From Ascarosepion bandense (Eukaryota; Mollusca; Cephalopoda; Sepiida; Sepiidae): a stretch of 64,000 nucleotides of DNA. Position numbers and translations under genes: made by a program. The DNA is taken from NCBI GenBank assembly GCA_037127315.1, contig JBBBDQ010001270.1, forward strand, positions 1,153,501-1,217,500. The letters run 5' to 3'. Positions within the stretch are counted from its first letter, which is position 1. Each line of letters begins with the position of its first letter. This document shows, piece by piece, positions 1 to 9,483 of the stretch. The notes beneath the pieces were generated by a model. That model saw only the letters and a list, made by a program, of their open reading frames with translations. It ran no database searches and was not told the origin of the DNA.

Positions 1-54
1 TCGTTTATTGGGCAATACGTTATATCACTTAGCATCCACGATAGTTTATCTTTC

Positions 55-330
55 GGTCAGTTAAGTGCCGTACATGATACAGGTTCTGGACGATCATGTC
101 TCTTTCGAGACATGACTAACTTGGCAGAATATTATCCCAAAGTAGATTGCCATTGCTTTCTGCGGCAGACTAGGTGCTAGCCAATCTATCCAATTATTTA
201 ACCCATAACTGTAGGGAAGAGACGGATTAATACCTTTCCCAAGAGTATTTGTGAGTAAGTGAATGCAAGGAATTCAAATGGAATTCGAACTCGGCACCCC
301 GATTTGTCGTTCCGAGTCGATATCCATTGA
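55..330 (-). mobile_element. tRNA-derived hairpin SINE, near full length
   Basis: Copy of the commonest SINE in the window. Sense is the minus strand: a degraded tRNA-like head near 330, then a body, with the 3' end near 55. The full unit (see 50744-51052) is 309 bp. The hairpin near 93-112 has the sense-strand loop GAAA, the reverse complement of the loop in most copies. Confidence 0.75.
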
Positions 331-438
331 ACTTTACTTAGCCTAAAAAATATTCAAAAATAGCTATTTCACGGGCTGAACAATATTTAAGATAGTTTTA
401 AAATTTCAAAACCTAACGATGTTTTACTTGTTTATAAT

Positions 439-680
439 CAGTCAGTCAGTTAAGTGGCATACGTAATACATGCTTGGGCGATCATGTCCCGAAAGAGACA
501 TGACTGACCGTGTAGAAGATTTTTCCACGCAGTAGCTTGCAATTATTTTCTGTGGTAGACTGGTTGCTAACTAAAACTATACAACCTAATTTGTCCTACT
601 ATTTAAACTGGAGAAAGAAGAGACAGATTAATACATTTCTTAAATTTGCGCGTGAGTAAAATATACGGGTTCCAGTGGAA
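439..680 (-). mobile_element. Hairpin SINE, 3' portion, split by LINE A
   Basis: Body and 3' end of a hairpin SINE on the minus strand. The sequence stops after ccagtggaa, where the element normally continues towards its B box. The missing tRNA-like head is found at 1643-1709, on the far side of LINE A, so one SINE was split by a later insertion. Confidence 0.75.
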
Positions 681-1642
681 ATTTTTTTGTATTATCATAT
701 CGCCCCAAGCAGGGTATTTCACTGCCACTGTTTTGCATGGGGTTACATAGAAGGAAAGTTATGAGAAAGAGTGACAGCTTATAGGGGGGGTCAGAAAGTG
801 GGTAAGAGAAGGATGAGAATACTGATGAGAGTGGAGTGGACAAAGAAAGGAGCATGAGAGAGAGGATGCAGGTTAGTAGGATGGGAGATGACTTGATTTT
901 ACATTTAAATTCTTGGAGATTGTAGCTGTCGGTGAAGCAAGTAAATGGAAGGGAATTCCACAGGCAAGGAGTGCGTGAAAAGAAGCTGATGGAGCAGAAT
1001 TTGTGCTTAAAATTTATTGATTTCACAGTAAAAGGGCGGGACCTAGTTGCTAATCTTGTGGCTCGAGTAAATTTATATATAAATTTATATATAGGGGCAC
1101 TACTGAGCTAAGTTCATTTGAGCAGAAGCCGTGAAAGTATTTGTAGAAGAGACACAAGGAAGCCAAATTGCGCCGGTGAGAAAATGTCTGTATCTGAGGT
1201 GCTAAGTCAAGATCGATCACTTTATAGATTCCTCATTGGATTTTGTCAAGGACACCTAGGTGGATAGCAGGAGCACCCGACCAGATATGGCAGCACTATT
1301 CAATGCACGGGCGGGTATTAGATTTATATAGGTGCAGGATTTTCTCAGGCGGAAAAAACTTCCTGGCTCTACAAAGAGAACTGACTTTCTTAGCAGAAGA
1401 TTTAGCTATGGATTGTATATAGTCATTCCACTTGAGGTCTGTTGTGAGAGTTAAGCAGAGGAGGCGCAATTTTGCTTTCTGGGAGACTAGCCTGATCCAT
1501 GCTAATGGCGGGTAGGATCGCTTGTCTGTGATGGTTAATAGATAGCAGCTTCGTTTTGGAAGCATTAAAATTCACGAGCCATTTCTTAACCCAGTCTCCT
1601 ACGGATCGGAGGTCCTTTTCAAGCTCGGCAGATTTTTGACCG
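681..1642 (-). mobile_element. LINE family A, 5'-truncated copy
   Basis: Minus-strand fragment of a jockey/CR1-like non-LTR retrotransposon. It starts in the C-terminal part of the reverse transcriptase region (ELEKDLRS, then NFNASKTKLLSI, KWNDYIQSIAKSS and FFPPEKILHLYKS). It continues through the conserved tail (SFFSRTPCLWNSLPF, DSYNLQEFKCK) and a 3' UTR with the chgtagcccc-type end and a short A-rich tail at 681. The reading frame is broken several times. The family assignment rests on recalled similarity; the shared sequence with the other LINE A copies is seen directly. Confidence 0.75.
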
Positions 1643-1709
1643 ATGCGAAAACTCAGCTTTCCGAATTCTTGTTTTGACCTGATATCCACTGCACCACAAC
1701 ACACATCCA
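1643..1709 (-). mobile_element. tRNA-like head of the split hairpin SINE
   Basis: Contains tatccactgcaccacaac, the complement of the A-box region, and the degraded B-box segment. It completes the SINE at 439-680. Confidence 0.65.
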
Positions 1710-1814
1710 TGTTTATAAATATTTGTTGCAGGATAAAATCTTTACTTTTGCTTTGATGAAATCAATAAAAAACGAAAAAATGTCGGTACAGAAATGTTTC
1801 CTTTTTATCTGACA

Positions 1815-2400
1815 CTTGGTCAGTACTTAGATGGGTGACCAGTTGGGAGTATCAAGTGCTGTAAGCATTTATTGGCTTACGGCCATATCACTTTGAATAT
1901 ACCGGTTCTCGCTCGATCACCGAAGTTAAGCAACGTTGAGCCTGGTTAGTGCTTAGATGGGTGATCGCTTGGGAATATCAGGTGATTAAGCGTTTATTGG
2001 CTTACGGCCATATCACGTTGAATACACCGGTTCTGACTCGATCATCGAAGTTAAGCAACGTTGAGCCTGGTCAGTACTTAGATGGGTTACCACTTGGGAA
2101 TATCGGATGCTGTAAGCGTTTATTGGCTTACGGCCATATCACGTTGAATACACCGGTTCTCGCTTGATCACCGAAGTTATCAACGTTGTGCCTGGTCAGT
2201 ACTTAGATTGGTGACCACGTGGGAATGCCAGGCGCTGTATGCGTTCAGTGACGGATGTGCGTTGTGGTGCAGTGGCTTAGAAAGAGAAATCGGTGAGCCG
2301 AGTTCGAATTTCAGTTGAGTACCCTGCATTCACTTCAGCACTTGTACCCTTGGGAAAGGTATTAATCCGTCACTTCCCTCCAGTTATGGGTTAAATAACA
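1815..2400 (+). mobile_element. SINE with tandem 5S rRNA-like heads joined to a tRNA-like unit
   Basis: One partial 5S-like unit (about 1815-1867) and three near-complete ones beginning at 1876, 2001 and 2127 (period 125-126 bp). They are followed by a tRNA-like unit with A-box tggtgcagtgg and B-box gagttcgaat, and a body ending in gggttaaataaca. The 5S units keep ttacggccatatcacgttga, gaagttaagcaacg and ggtcagtacttagatggg, which correspond to the 5' stem and the internal promoter of 5S rRNA. Short linkers (gtttattgg) replace the usual 5S spacer and no T-run terminator separates the units. Confidence 0.8.
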
Positions 2401-2950
2401 GGATGGGGCCTGGAGGCCACCCATCTAGTGTAGGTGTCACAATAAAAACACCCTTGGTATCTCTGGCGTAGCATCAAGTATTCAGCTATTTGACAAGATT
2501 ATGAATTTCGCTTCAAACTGTGCCAGGGTTCCAAATGCACAGACAATACTGGAGGGGTGTAGGAGCTCAATCTCAGCCAATAGCCGCAAGACGACGGCGA
2601 AAAAATTTAAAAGATAACACTTTGATTAAATTTTTTTCAGAATACCTTTTCTCTGAAATTCGATTTAGAAACTAAGGTTCCTTAACCAGAGCCATTTCTT
2701 TTGACAACAGAAAATGGCGTTAAAGTCTTCAGAGAATAAATACTAAAAAAATGAAAAACAAATACAAAAAAGAATGAAAGACTCAGGAATTCGTAACACT
2801 GAAGGATTTGCAAGAATCCTTGAAAGCGTTAACTTGTCCAAAATTCTCTAGAGAGAATCCCAAGGGAATCAAAATGAGAGAAAGAATGCTGCGAATCATT
2901 CATAGGGCTTCAGTAAATATTAAAAACGCCGGAGTTTTGTTTAGGTAAAA
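2401..2950. other. Unassigned intergenic stretch
   Basis: About 550 bp of AT-rich sequence after the 5S-headed SINE. I see no ORF with a recognisable product, no terminal repeats and no tandem structure. Confidence 0.4.
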
Positions 2951-4790
2951 GTGTTGAGCGTGATAGAAAGAGGAAAATGAATAAAGGGATAATAGAAAGG
3001 AACAGGAAGAAAGGAAAGATAACAATGAATAAAAGATGTCGATAAAGAAGGAATCTGACGAAATAAAAGATGAAAAATGATTATCTAAGAAAAGATAGAG
3101 AAAAAAGTATTTAAAGATTTTGGGAAAAGAGGAATAAAAAGAAAGAGAAAACGAATAAAAGCAAATAAAATATAAAATATGAAAGAAAGAAAGAACGACA
3201 AAAGAAGAAAATAGACTAAAAGAATCAATAAACAAAACAAGATAGCATAATAGAAGGTCAAAAAGAAAGAAAAATAAAAGAATGACACAAAAGTAGATAA
3301 GAGAAAAGAAAGGAAGACAAGAAAATGGATGCTACACGTAATAAAAAAAATGGATGCTACACGAAACAAAAAAAAAATGGCAGAAAGAACAAAGAATTTT
3401 CCGAAAAGAAAGTGACAAATAAAGGAATGATGAAAAGAAAAGAAAGAAAGAAAAAAGTAAAAAAATGTAACAAAAAAAAAAAAAAGGATTATTTTTTACG
3501 AAAGCTAAAATAAAAAACCTATGAATTAAATATAGATAAACGCATATGAAAAGCAATAGAAAAAATAACTTAAAAACGAGAAAGGAGAATTTATAATAAA
3601 GAGAATTAGAAAAAGAAAGAAAGAAAAAAGAAAGAAAGAAACAAGCAAACAAACAAAAGCCAAGTAATAAAGAAAGAAAAAAGAAAGAAAGTAAAGACAA
3701 AGCAATGAAGAAAGAAATTAAGAAAGAAAAAATGAAGAAAGAAATAAAGAAAGGAAGCAAGAAAGAAAGAAATGAAGAAAGCGAGAAAGAAATTAAGAAA
3801 GACAGAAATAAAGAAGAGAAAAAGAAATGAAGAAAGCAAGAAATGAAGAAATAGAGAAAGAAAGAGAGAAAAATGAAGAAAGAAAAATGAAAAAAGAAAG
3901 AAATAATATGAAGATAAATTAAAAAATGAAAAAAGAAAGAGGGAAAGAGACAAAGAAATGAAGAAAGAAAGAAAGAAATAAGGAAAGAAAGAAAAATGAA
4001 GAAATAAATAAAGAAAGAAATGAAAAAGAAAGAAATGAAGAAAGAGAGAAAGAAACGAAGAAAAAATAAAGAAATGAAGAAAAAAGAAAGAAAGAAGAGA
4101 TAAAGAAATGAAGAAAGAAAAAGAGAAAAATAATTATAGAAAGAAATGAAGGAATAAAATGAAGAAAGAAAGAAAGAATTAAATAAAGAAAAGATTGAAG
4201 GAAATGAATATTTCATAAAAAATGAAAAAAGCAACATAAGTTCTTAAAGGAGAAACGCAAATGAAAAGAAAAAAAAACAAAGAAAAAAAATGAAAAAATG
4301 AAGAAAAGAGAAAAAAGGAAAAATGAAGAATGAAGAAAGGAAAAATGAAAAATGAAGAAAGAAATAAAGAAATAAATAAATAAAGAAATGAATGAAGAAA
4401 GAAACAAATGAAAGAAAGGAATAAAGAAATGAAGAAAGACAGAAAAAAAGGAAGAATAAAAGAAAGATATAAAGAAAGAAAGAAAGAAAGAAAGAAAGAA
4501 GAGAAAATGAAAGAAAAAAGAAATGATGAAATAAAAAAGAAAGAGAGAAATAATGAAGAAAGTAAGAAATGAAGAAAGAAAGAAATGAAGAAATAAATAA
4601 AGAAATAAATAAATAAAGAAAGAAAGAAAGAAAAAGACAAAAAGAAAGAAAGAAAGAAATGAAGAAATAAAGAAAGAGAAAGAATTGAAGAAATAAAGCA
4701 AAGATTAAAAGAAAATAAATATTTCATAAAAAAGAAAAAAAGCACCATGAGTTCTTAAAGGAGAAACACGAATGAAAACAGCGTAAATGA
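2951..4790. repeat. Purine-rich GAAA/GAAATGAA microsatellite region
   Basis: The plus strand is almost entirely A and G for about 1.8 kb, mostly interrupted GAAA units mixed with gaagaaagaaatg. A non-repetitive motif near 4191-4275 (tatttcataaaa, then gttcttaaaggagaaac) recurs near 4700-4785, so about 508 bp was tandemly duplicated. The long Phe/Ser/Leu frames on the minus strand are simple-repeat artefacts. Confidence 0.85.
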
Positions 4791-5225
4791 TGAGCAATGA
4801 ATAAGTGACTCCTTCTAAAAGACAAAAACAAATGAAACTTAAAAAAGATTTTAAAAAAAACTAAAAATAAACATTAATGAGAAAGAAACCAAGTGAAAAA
4901 GAAATAAAGGATAAAATTATAAATGAACGAATTTTACGTAGGAATGAGTTAATAAAGGAAATCCTCAGATTAAGAAGATTATTAAATAAGTCAATAAAGA
5001 AATAAATAATTCTATTTATTACAAAGATATGTCATCGGCCTTGCTATAGGACTGGGGAGGCGCAGTTAATATCCCCTGGGCTTCAGGTCGTGATAAGTTG
5101 TGTCTGTCTGTGTCATTGTCAGATATGACGCATGATTGGTCTAACAACCAGCGCCTCTCCGATTGCTCAAGTGATTGGTTGGCTTAGAAGGAGGGACTAA
5201 TTCAATAGAACCAATTTATCGACAT
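4791..5225. other. Unassigned AT-rich stretch
   Basis: AT-rich up to about 5030, then a more balanced segment (5040-5190) that could be an old SINE body but lacks convincing promoter boxes. Confidence 0.3.
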
Positions 5226-5366
5226 ACGGGCACTTCGGATTAAAGTAATGGTTAACGAGCCGCTCCCGCAGATCTTTACTACTGGGTAGTAAGTTCGATC
5301 CTTGTTCGATGCTCCTTATTTGTGCACTTGTGCCAAAACTAATTTAAGATAAATAAATAACAGGAA
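5226..5366 (+). mobile_element. tRNA-derived SINE, second family (E), diverged
   Basis: A tRNA-like head (taatggttaacgagccgct, then B-box-like agttcgatcc) is followed by tgtgcacttgtgccaaaact and an A-rich tail with aataaataacag. The tail segment recurs near 6150-6192. It resembles the copies at 13944-14075 and 38752-38877. Confidence 0.5.
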
Positions 5367-5520
5367 GAATATCGACGTGTCATAAGTCAGTTTTGTTCGG
5401 CAGTACTTCGTGAATTTCCGTGAAACTTCACGTCTGATCGTGAGTGATGTCTAACCGCTTGTAATTGATAGGATGAGAGGTAACAAAAATATAACGAGTA
5501 GCAAACAAAAGAAAGAGTGT

Positions 5521-5660
5521 TGGATTGACAGAGAGAGAAGACGAGCAAAAATATGAGAATAGAGAGAGAGAAAGAGAAAGTGTGTGCGTGAGAGAGATAG
5601 ACAGACGAACGGACAGAATAAGCACGTCAGAATATATAATGATGACCGATAAAGACAACA
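5521..5660. repeat. GA-rich simple repeat
   Basis: Interrupted GA/GAGAAA run (about 5530-5610). The Ser/Leu frames opposite it are composition artefacts. Confidence 0.6.
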
Positions 5661-5744
5661 AAGATGAGATAATAATCCGAATACAAATCGTGCAAATAAT
5701 TGTAACTCCTCGTCCCAGAAATTCAAACGTAAGAAAAGGACACT

Positions 5745-5905
5745 TATACTTAGAATTTGACATTTCTAGGGCATATGATGAGGAAGAGGTGAGTAGAGAA
5801 TTTGACACTCACAGGACGTATGTAGGAGAAAAGCGGGTAAACTACCTAACGAGCTTGTGTGAATGGATGGTTGAACATCGACTGGATAGCATAGTAAGGA
5901 GATAA
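5745..5905 (+). pseudogene. Small duplicated ORF block, copy 1, function unknown
   Basis: Contains the frame YLEFDISRAYDEEEVSREFD, continuing to NYLTSLCEWMVEHRLD and a stop at 5903-5905. It recurs at 6448-6607 with scattered substitutions and an intact frame. I do not recognise the protein. The acidic helix-prone sequence has no motif that I can name. Its presence in two copies within a repeat-rich block suggests a mobile-element fragment rather than a host gene. Confidence 0.35.
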
Positions 5906-5948
5906 AGGGTACTTAGAATTATAAAGAATAGGAAGCTGTGGATAGCTG

Positions 5949-6138
5949 TTGAGTTCTACAACCTTGGTTGACAACCAGTCTACCGCAGAATGTAATGGCA
6001 ACTTCCGGTGGGATAATCTTCTACCCTAGGCATTTATCACGTATGACACTTAACTAACTGATTAGTTTGACAACGGGGAATTCATCGATTTAAAATTGAA
6101 TTCGCTAAATGTAACCCTAAGTTCTATGCTAACAGTTT
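5949..6138 (+). repeat. Left arm of a 190-bp inverted repeat (hairpin-less SINE plus flank)
   Basis: Pairs with 8295-8487 in opposite orientation. It contains the 3' half of a hairpin SINE from which the hairpin itself is missing, plus about 75 bp of non-SINE flank ending in ctatgctaacagttt. The flank is shared with the other arm, so more than the SINE was duplicated. Confidence 0.75.
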
Positions 6139-6267
6139 GATGTTTCTTATTTGTTCACTTGTGCCAAAACTAATTTATGATAAATAAATAACAGTAATTT
6201 CTTTGCTTCTTTCTTCATTTCTTTCTATATTTATCTTTCTTTCTTTCTTTCTGTTTCTTCATTGCTT

Positions 6268-6450
6268 TATGGACACGCCGCATAATAAAAAAATACTCGA
6301 AAGATGAAAAAAAAAAACAAAGAAAAAGAGCAAAATTTTGAAAAAGAAAGAAAGAAAATGAGAGAATTATCTTATGAAACGGTTTCGAGTCCTGCTGTTT
6401 CTGTCAATAGGCGCCTACACAATCTTCCCGAAGTTTTCGTCGTCCGGGTA
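6268..6450 (+). repeat. Tandem duplicate block, copy 1
   Basis: Matches 6666-6850 closely, at an offset of about 398 bp: aaatactcgaaaga, the A-rich stretch, then gaaacggtttcgagtcctgc to gaagttttcgt. The two copies flank the second small-ORF block. Confidence 0.75.
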
Positions 6451-6607
6451 CTTAGAATTTAACATTTCCAGGGCATATGATGAGGAAGAGGTGCGTAGAG
6501 AATTTGACACTCACAGGGCATATGTAGGAGAAAGGCAGGTAAACTACCTAACGAGCTTGTGTGAATGGATAGTTGAACATCGACTGGATGGCATAGTCAG
6601 GAGATAA
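6448..6607 (+). pseudogene. Small duplicated ORF block, copy 2, function unknown
   Basis: Frame with YLEFNISRAYDEEEVRREFD, then NYLTSLCEWIVEHRLDGIVRR and a stop at 6605-6607. It is nearly the same as 5745-5905. The upstream part of the open frame (from 6374) belongs to the neighbouring duplicate block, so the apparent 77-codon ORF is a chimera across a duplication junction. Confidence 0.35.
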
Positions 6608-6665
6608 AGGGTACTTAGAAGTATAAAGAATAGGAAGCTGTGGATGGCCATATGAGCCCACGTTC

Positions 6666-6976
6666 TGAATGGATACGACGCATAATATAAAAATACTCGA
6701 AAGACGAAAAAAACCAAAGAAAAAGAGCAAAATTTTGAAAAAGAAAGAAAGAAAATGAGTGAATTATCTGATGAAACGGTTTCGAGTCCTGCTGTTTCTG
6801 TCAATAGGCGCCTACACAATCCTCCCGAAGTTTTCGTGGTCCGGGTTTCATACAAAGAAACGAAGCCCCAGGGAGTCATATTCTCAGGAAACATTACTCA
6901 GAATCCATTAAGACAAGGGTGGGGACCAAAGACAATGATTGAGACGTTTCAAAAGGCAATTACTGAGTTAGAATAA
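6666..6976 (+). pseudogene. Tandem duplicate block, copy 2, with a 73-codon ORF of unknown function
   Basis: The ORF at 6755-6976 begins MSELSDETVSSPAVSVNRRL and ends MIETFQKAITELE followed by TAA. In the first copy (6268-6450) the same DNA joins the other small ORF instead, after the shared segment ending near gaagttttcgt. I do not recognise the protein. No signal peptide or membrane segment is visible. Confidence 0.3.
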
Positions 6977-7217
6977 CAATTTTTGTTACTAATCTATGTA
7001 CGCGAGGGAACCCAGAATAAAAAGGATCTTGAGTCGTAATCCATCCGAGTGGGTGTATGGATAAATACGGTCTTTTCTGTGGGCAGTCATTGCCAAGCTA
7101 ATGTTGCAGACTACTCCTTTCTGAGCATTCCCATCAACAGTTTATCAACATGATCATTGTTGCAGACACATGCTCAGGCATATTTACGATTCTTCAATAT
7201 TCACAGAGCCTACATTT

Positions 7218-7981
7218 TGTTTATAAATATATAAATATATAAATCAACCATCCGCCCGTGCATTGAATACTGCTGCCATATCTGGTCGGGTGCTCCTGCT
7301 ATCCACTTAGGTGTCCTTGACAAAATCCAACGGAGAATCTGTAATGCGATCGATCCCTACTTGGCAGCTCAGATACAGTCACTTTCTTACCGGCGCAATG
7401 TGGCTTCCCTGTGTCTCTTCTAGAAAATGCTTTCACGGCTTCTGCTCCGATGACCTTAGCTCACTGGTGCCTCCTATATATAAATTTACTCGAGCCACAA
7501 GATTAGCAATTAGGTCCCAATCTTTTACTGTGAAATCAATAAATTGTAAACGCAAATTCTACTCCAGCAGCTTCTTTTCACGCACTTCCCACCTGTGGAA
7601 TTTTCTTCCATTTACTTGCTTCCCCGACAGCTATAATCTCCAAGAATTTAAATATAAAGTCAATAGTCATCTTCTATCTAACTAATCTGCATCCTCTCTC
7701 TCATGCTCCTTTCTCTGCCCACTCCACTCTCATCAGTATTCTCATCCTTCTCTTACCCACTTCCTGACAACCCCTATAACCTGTCACTCTTTCTCATAAC
7801 TTTCTCTCATGCTCCTTTCTCCGTCCACTCCACTCTCATCAGTATTCTAATCCTTCTCTTACCCACTTTCTGACACTTCCTATAACCTGTCACTCTTTCT
7901 CATAAGTTTTTTCTATGTAACCCCCTGCAAAACAGTGGCAGTAAAATGCTTTGCTTGGGGAGATATGATTATGAAAAAAAA
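7218..7981 (+). mobile_element. LINE family A, 5'-truncated copy
   Basis: Plus-strand C-terminal end and 3' UTR. Near 7245 the frame reads IRPCIEYCCHIWSGAPAIHL in the reverse-transcriptase tail. It then continues to SFFSRTSHLWNFLPFTCF and DSYNLQEFKYKVNSHLL, and a pyrimidine-rich 3' UTR ending tttgcttggggagatatgat plus an A-run. The frame is disrupted near 7420, where a stop and shift replace the usual LFYKYFHGF. Confidence 0.8.
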
Positions 7982-8294
7982 TGCTAAAACTATGCTAAAC
8001 GAACATTTGTTCCGGTTTCTGACAAAAACCGTAATCCCTATTTGTACAAGGGCATTGCGGTTAAAACAATTACAATTCTTTTTTTAATCGACTTTACCTC
8101 AAGAAAGACACTAACGCCAATAAAACACAAAGGGTTACTGGGCGTGAAATAATTTGAAAGCAAAAATTATTAAGGAACGAATACATAAGAAGAGTAAGAA
8201 GAAAGACAGTAAAAAGCGATTGAAATTGCATTAAATTTTTTAAGAGCAACGTTAGCTTGAAAACGAGAAGTGGGAGTAAAAGTGCGAGTAAAAG

Positions 8295-8487
8295 AAACTG
8301 TTAGCATAGAACTTAGGGTTACATTTAGCTAATTCAACTATAAATTGATGAATCCTCGTTGTCAAACTAATCAGTTAGTCAGTTAAGTGCCATACGTGAT
8401 AAACGCCTGGGGTAGAAGATTATCCCACCGTAAGTTGCCATTACATTCTGCGGTAGACTGATTGTCAACCAAGGCTGTAGAACTCAA
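8295..8487 (-). repeat. Right arm of the 190-bp inverted repeat
   Basis: Reverse complement of 5949-6138 with modest divergence. It includes the hairpin-less SINE 3' half and the shared non-SINE flank (aaactgttagcatagaactt). The 2.1 kb between the arms holds the duplicated ORF blocks and a LINE A copy. Confidence 0.75.
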
Positions 8488-8642
8488 TCTATTAAACCCA
8501 TTGCGGGAGGAAGAAGAGATGGATTAATGCATTTCCCAGGGGAATTTGCGCGTTAGTGAATGCAACGAATTCATCTAGTGTTCGAAATCGGCTCTCTGAT
8601 TTCTCTTTCTGGGTTTATATCCACTGCACCACCACGCACATA
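8371..8642 (-). mobile_element. Hairpin SINE with the hairpin deleted
   Basis: All other modules are in order, from ttaagtgccatacgtgat to the A-box complement ccactgcaccaccacgcac. About 34 bp including the stem-loop is missing, so cgcctggggtagaagatta runs straight across. The deletion is flanked by GGG in intact copies. Confidence 0.75.
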
Positions 8643-8895
8643 AAATCGTGGTATCATAAGGAAAATCTCATCCGAACAATTACTATGAAAGTATTTATAA
8701 AAAAAGATATAGTGAAGTAACTTTGCGGCGATAAGTAAATGACTGAAGCCTAGATGCCAGACAACGGACAATAATGTCGATGATTCTTTTTTGGACTTTA
8801 CCAAGAAACTCTAAATATATGCATATAGCGCCAGACCATGTGCGCCAGCAATATTCAAAGTAGAATGGTAGACTTATAATTGTGTAAGATAAATT

Positions 8896-9065
8896 CAGTC
8901 AGTCAAGTGCCATACTTGATACACGCTTTGGGCGATCATGTCTCGAAAGAGACATGACTGACTAGGCAGAAGGTTGCCATTGATTTCTGCGATAGTCTGT
9001 TTGCCGACCAAAGCTATAGAATCCTATATATTATTTGACACATAGCTAGAGGGAGAAGATATGTA
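8896..9065 (-). mobile_element. Hairpin SINE, truncated, first member of a SINE composite
   Basis: The 3' end, hairpin and half the body are present. The sequence stops at gagaagatatgtatta, essentially the same position as in the copy at 30524-30715. Confidence 0.75.
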
Positions 9066-9177
9066 TTATTAAGTAGTAATATAAGGAGGATCAGTTTATT
9101 ACTTCAAAACAATAGAAAATTGATCCCCCACTTTATGCCCAGTAGAAGCCTTAATCATGTTTCCAACTATTATATTC
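9066..9177. repeat. HP palindromic spacer repeat
   Basis: Imperfect palindrome with ends ggaggatcagtttatta and ttgatcccccactttat, then cagtagaagccttaatcatg. Related copies lie at 28510-28595, 30716-30829, 58090-58195, 58365-58475 and 59190-59290. Confidence 0.65.
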
Positions 9178-9471
9178 ATTCAGTCAATTAAGTGCCATAC
9201 GAGATACACGTTTTGGGCGATCATGTCTCTTTCGAGACATGACTGACTGGGCAGAAGATTATCCCGCAATAGTTTGCCATTGATTTCTACGGTAGACTGG
9301 TTGCCAGCCAAGGCTATAGAACCCAATCTGTTCTATTATTTAACCCACAACTGGAGGAAAGAGACGGATTAATACCTTTCCCAAGGGTATTTGTGCGCAA
9401 ATGAACGAAAGGAATTCAACTCCCCGATTTGTTGTTCCGAGTCGATATCCACTGCACCACAACGCACATCC
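9178..9471 (-). mobile_element. Hairpin SINE, full length, with inverted loop
   Basis: Complete unit from ttaagtgcc to the tRNA-like head (gatatccactgcaccacaac). The stem-loop carries the GAAA loop on the sense strand, opposite to most copies. Confidence 0.85.
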
Positions 9472-9483
9472 TGTAAGATAAAT

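Noticed and set aside
1949..2167. 72-codon ORF
   Set aside because: Lies inside the 5S-like units.
1876..2245. A functional 5S rRNA gene cluster
   Set aside because: Substitutions throughout, very short linkers, no terminators, and direct fusion to a SINE promoter; a retroposon reading is better.
3332..4748. Long Phe/Ser/Leu ORFs on the minus strand that look like multi-pass membrane proteins
   Set aside because: They are translations of GAAA-type repeats; no non-repetitive core, no domain, and overlapping frames look alike.
5428..5905. 126-codon ORFs on both strands near a GA repeat
   Set aside because: The first half of each is simple repeat; only the 5745-5905 part recurs and is reported as a small unknown block.
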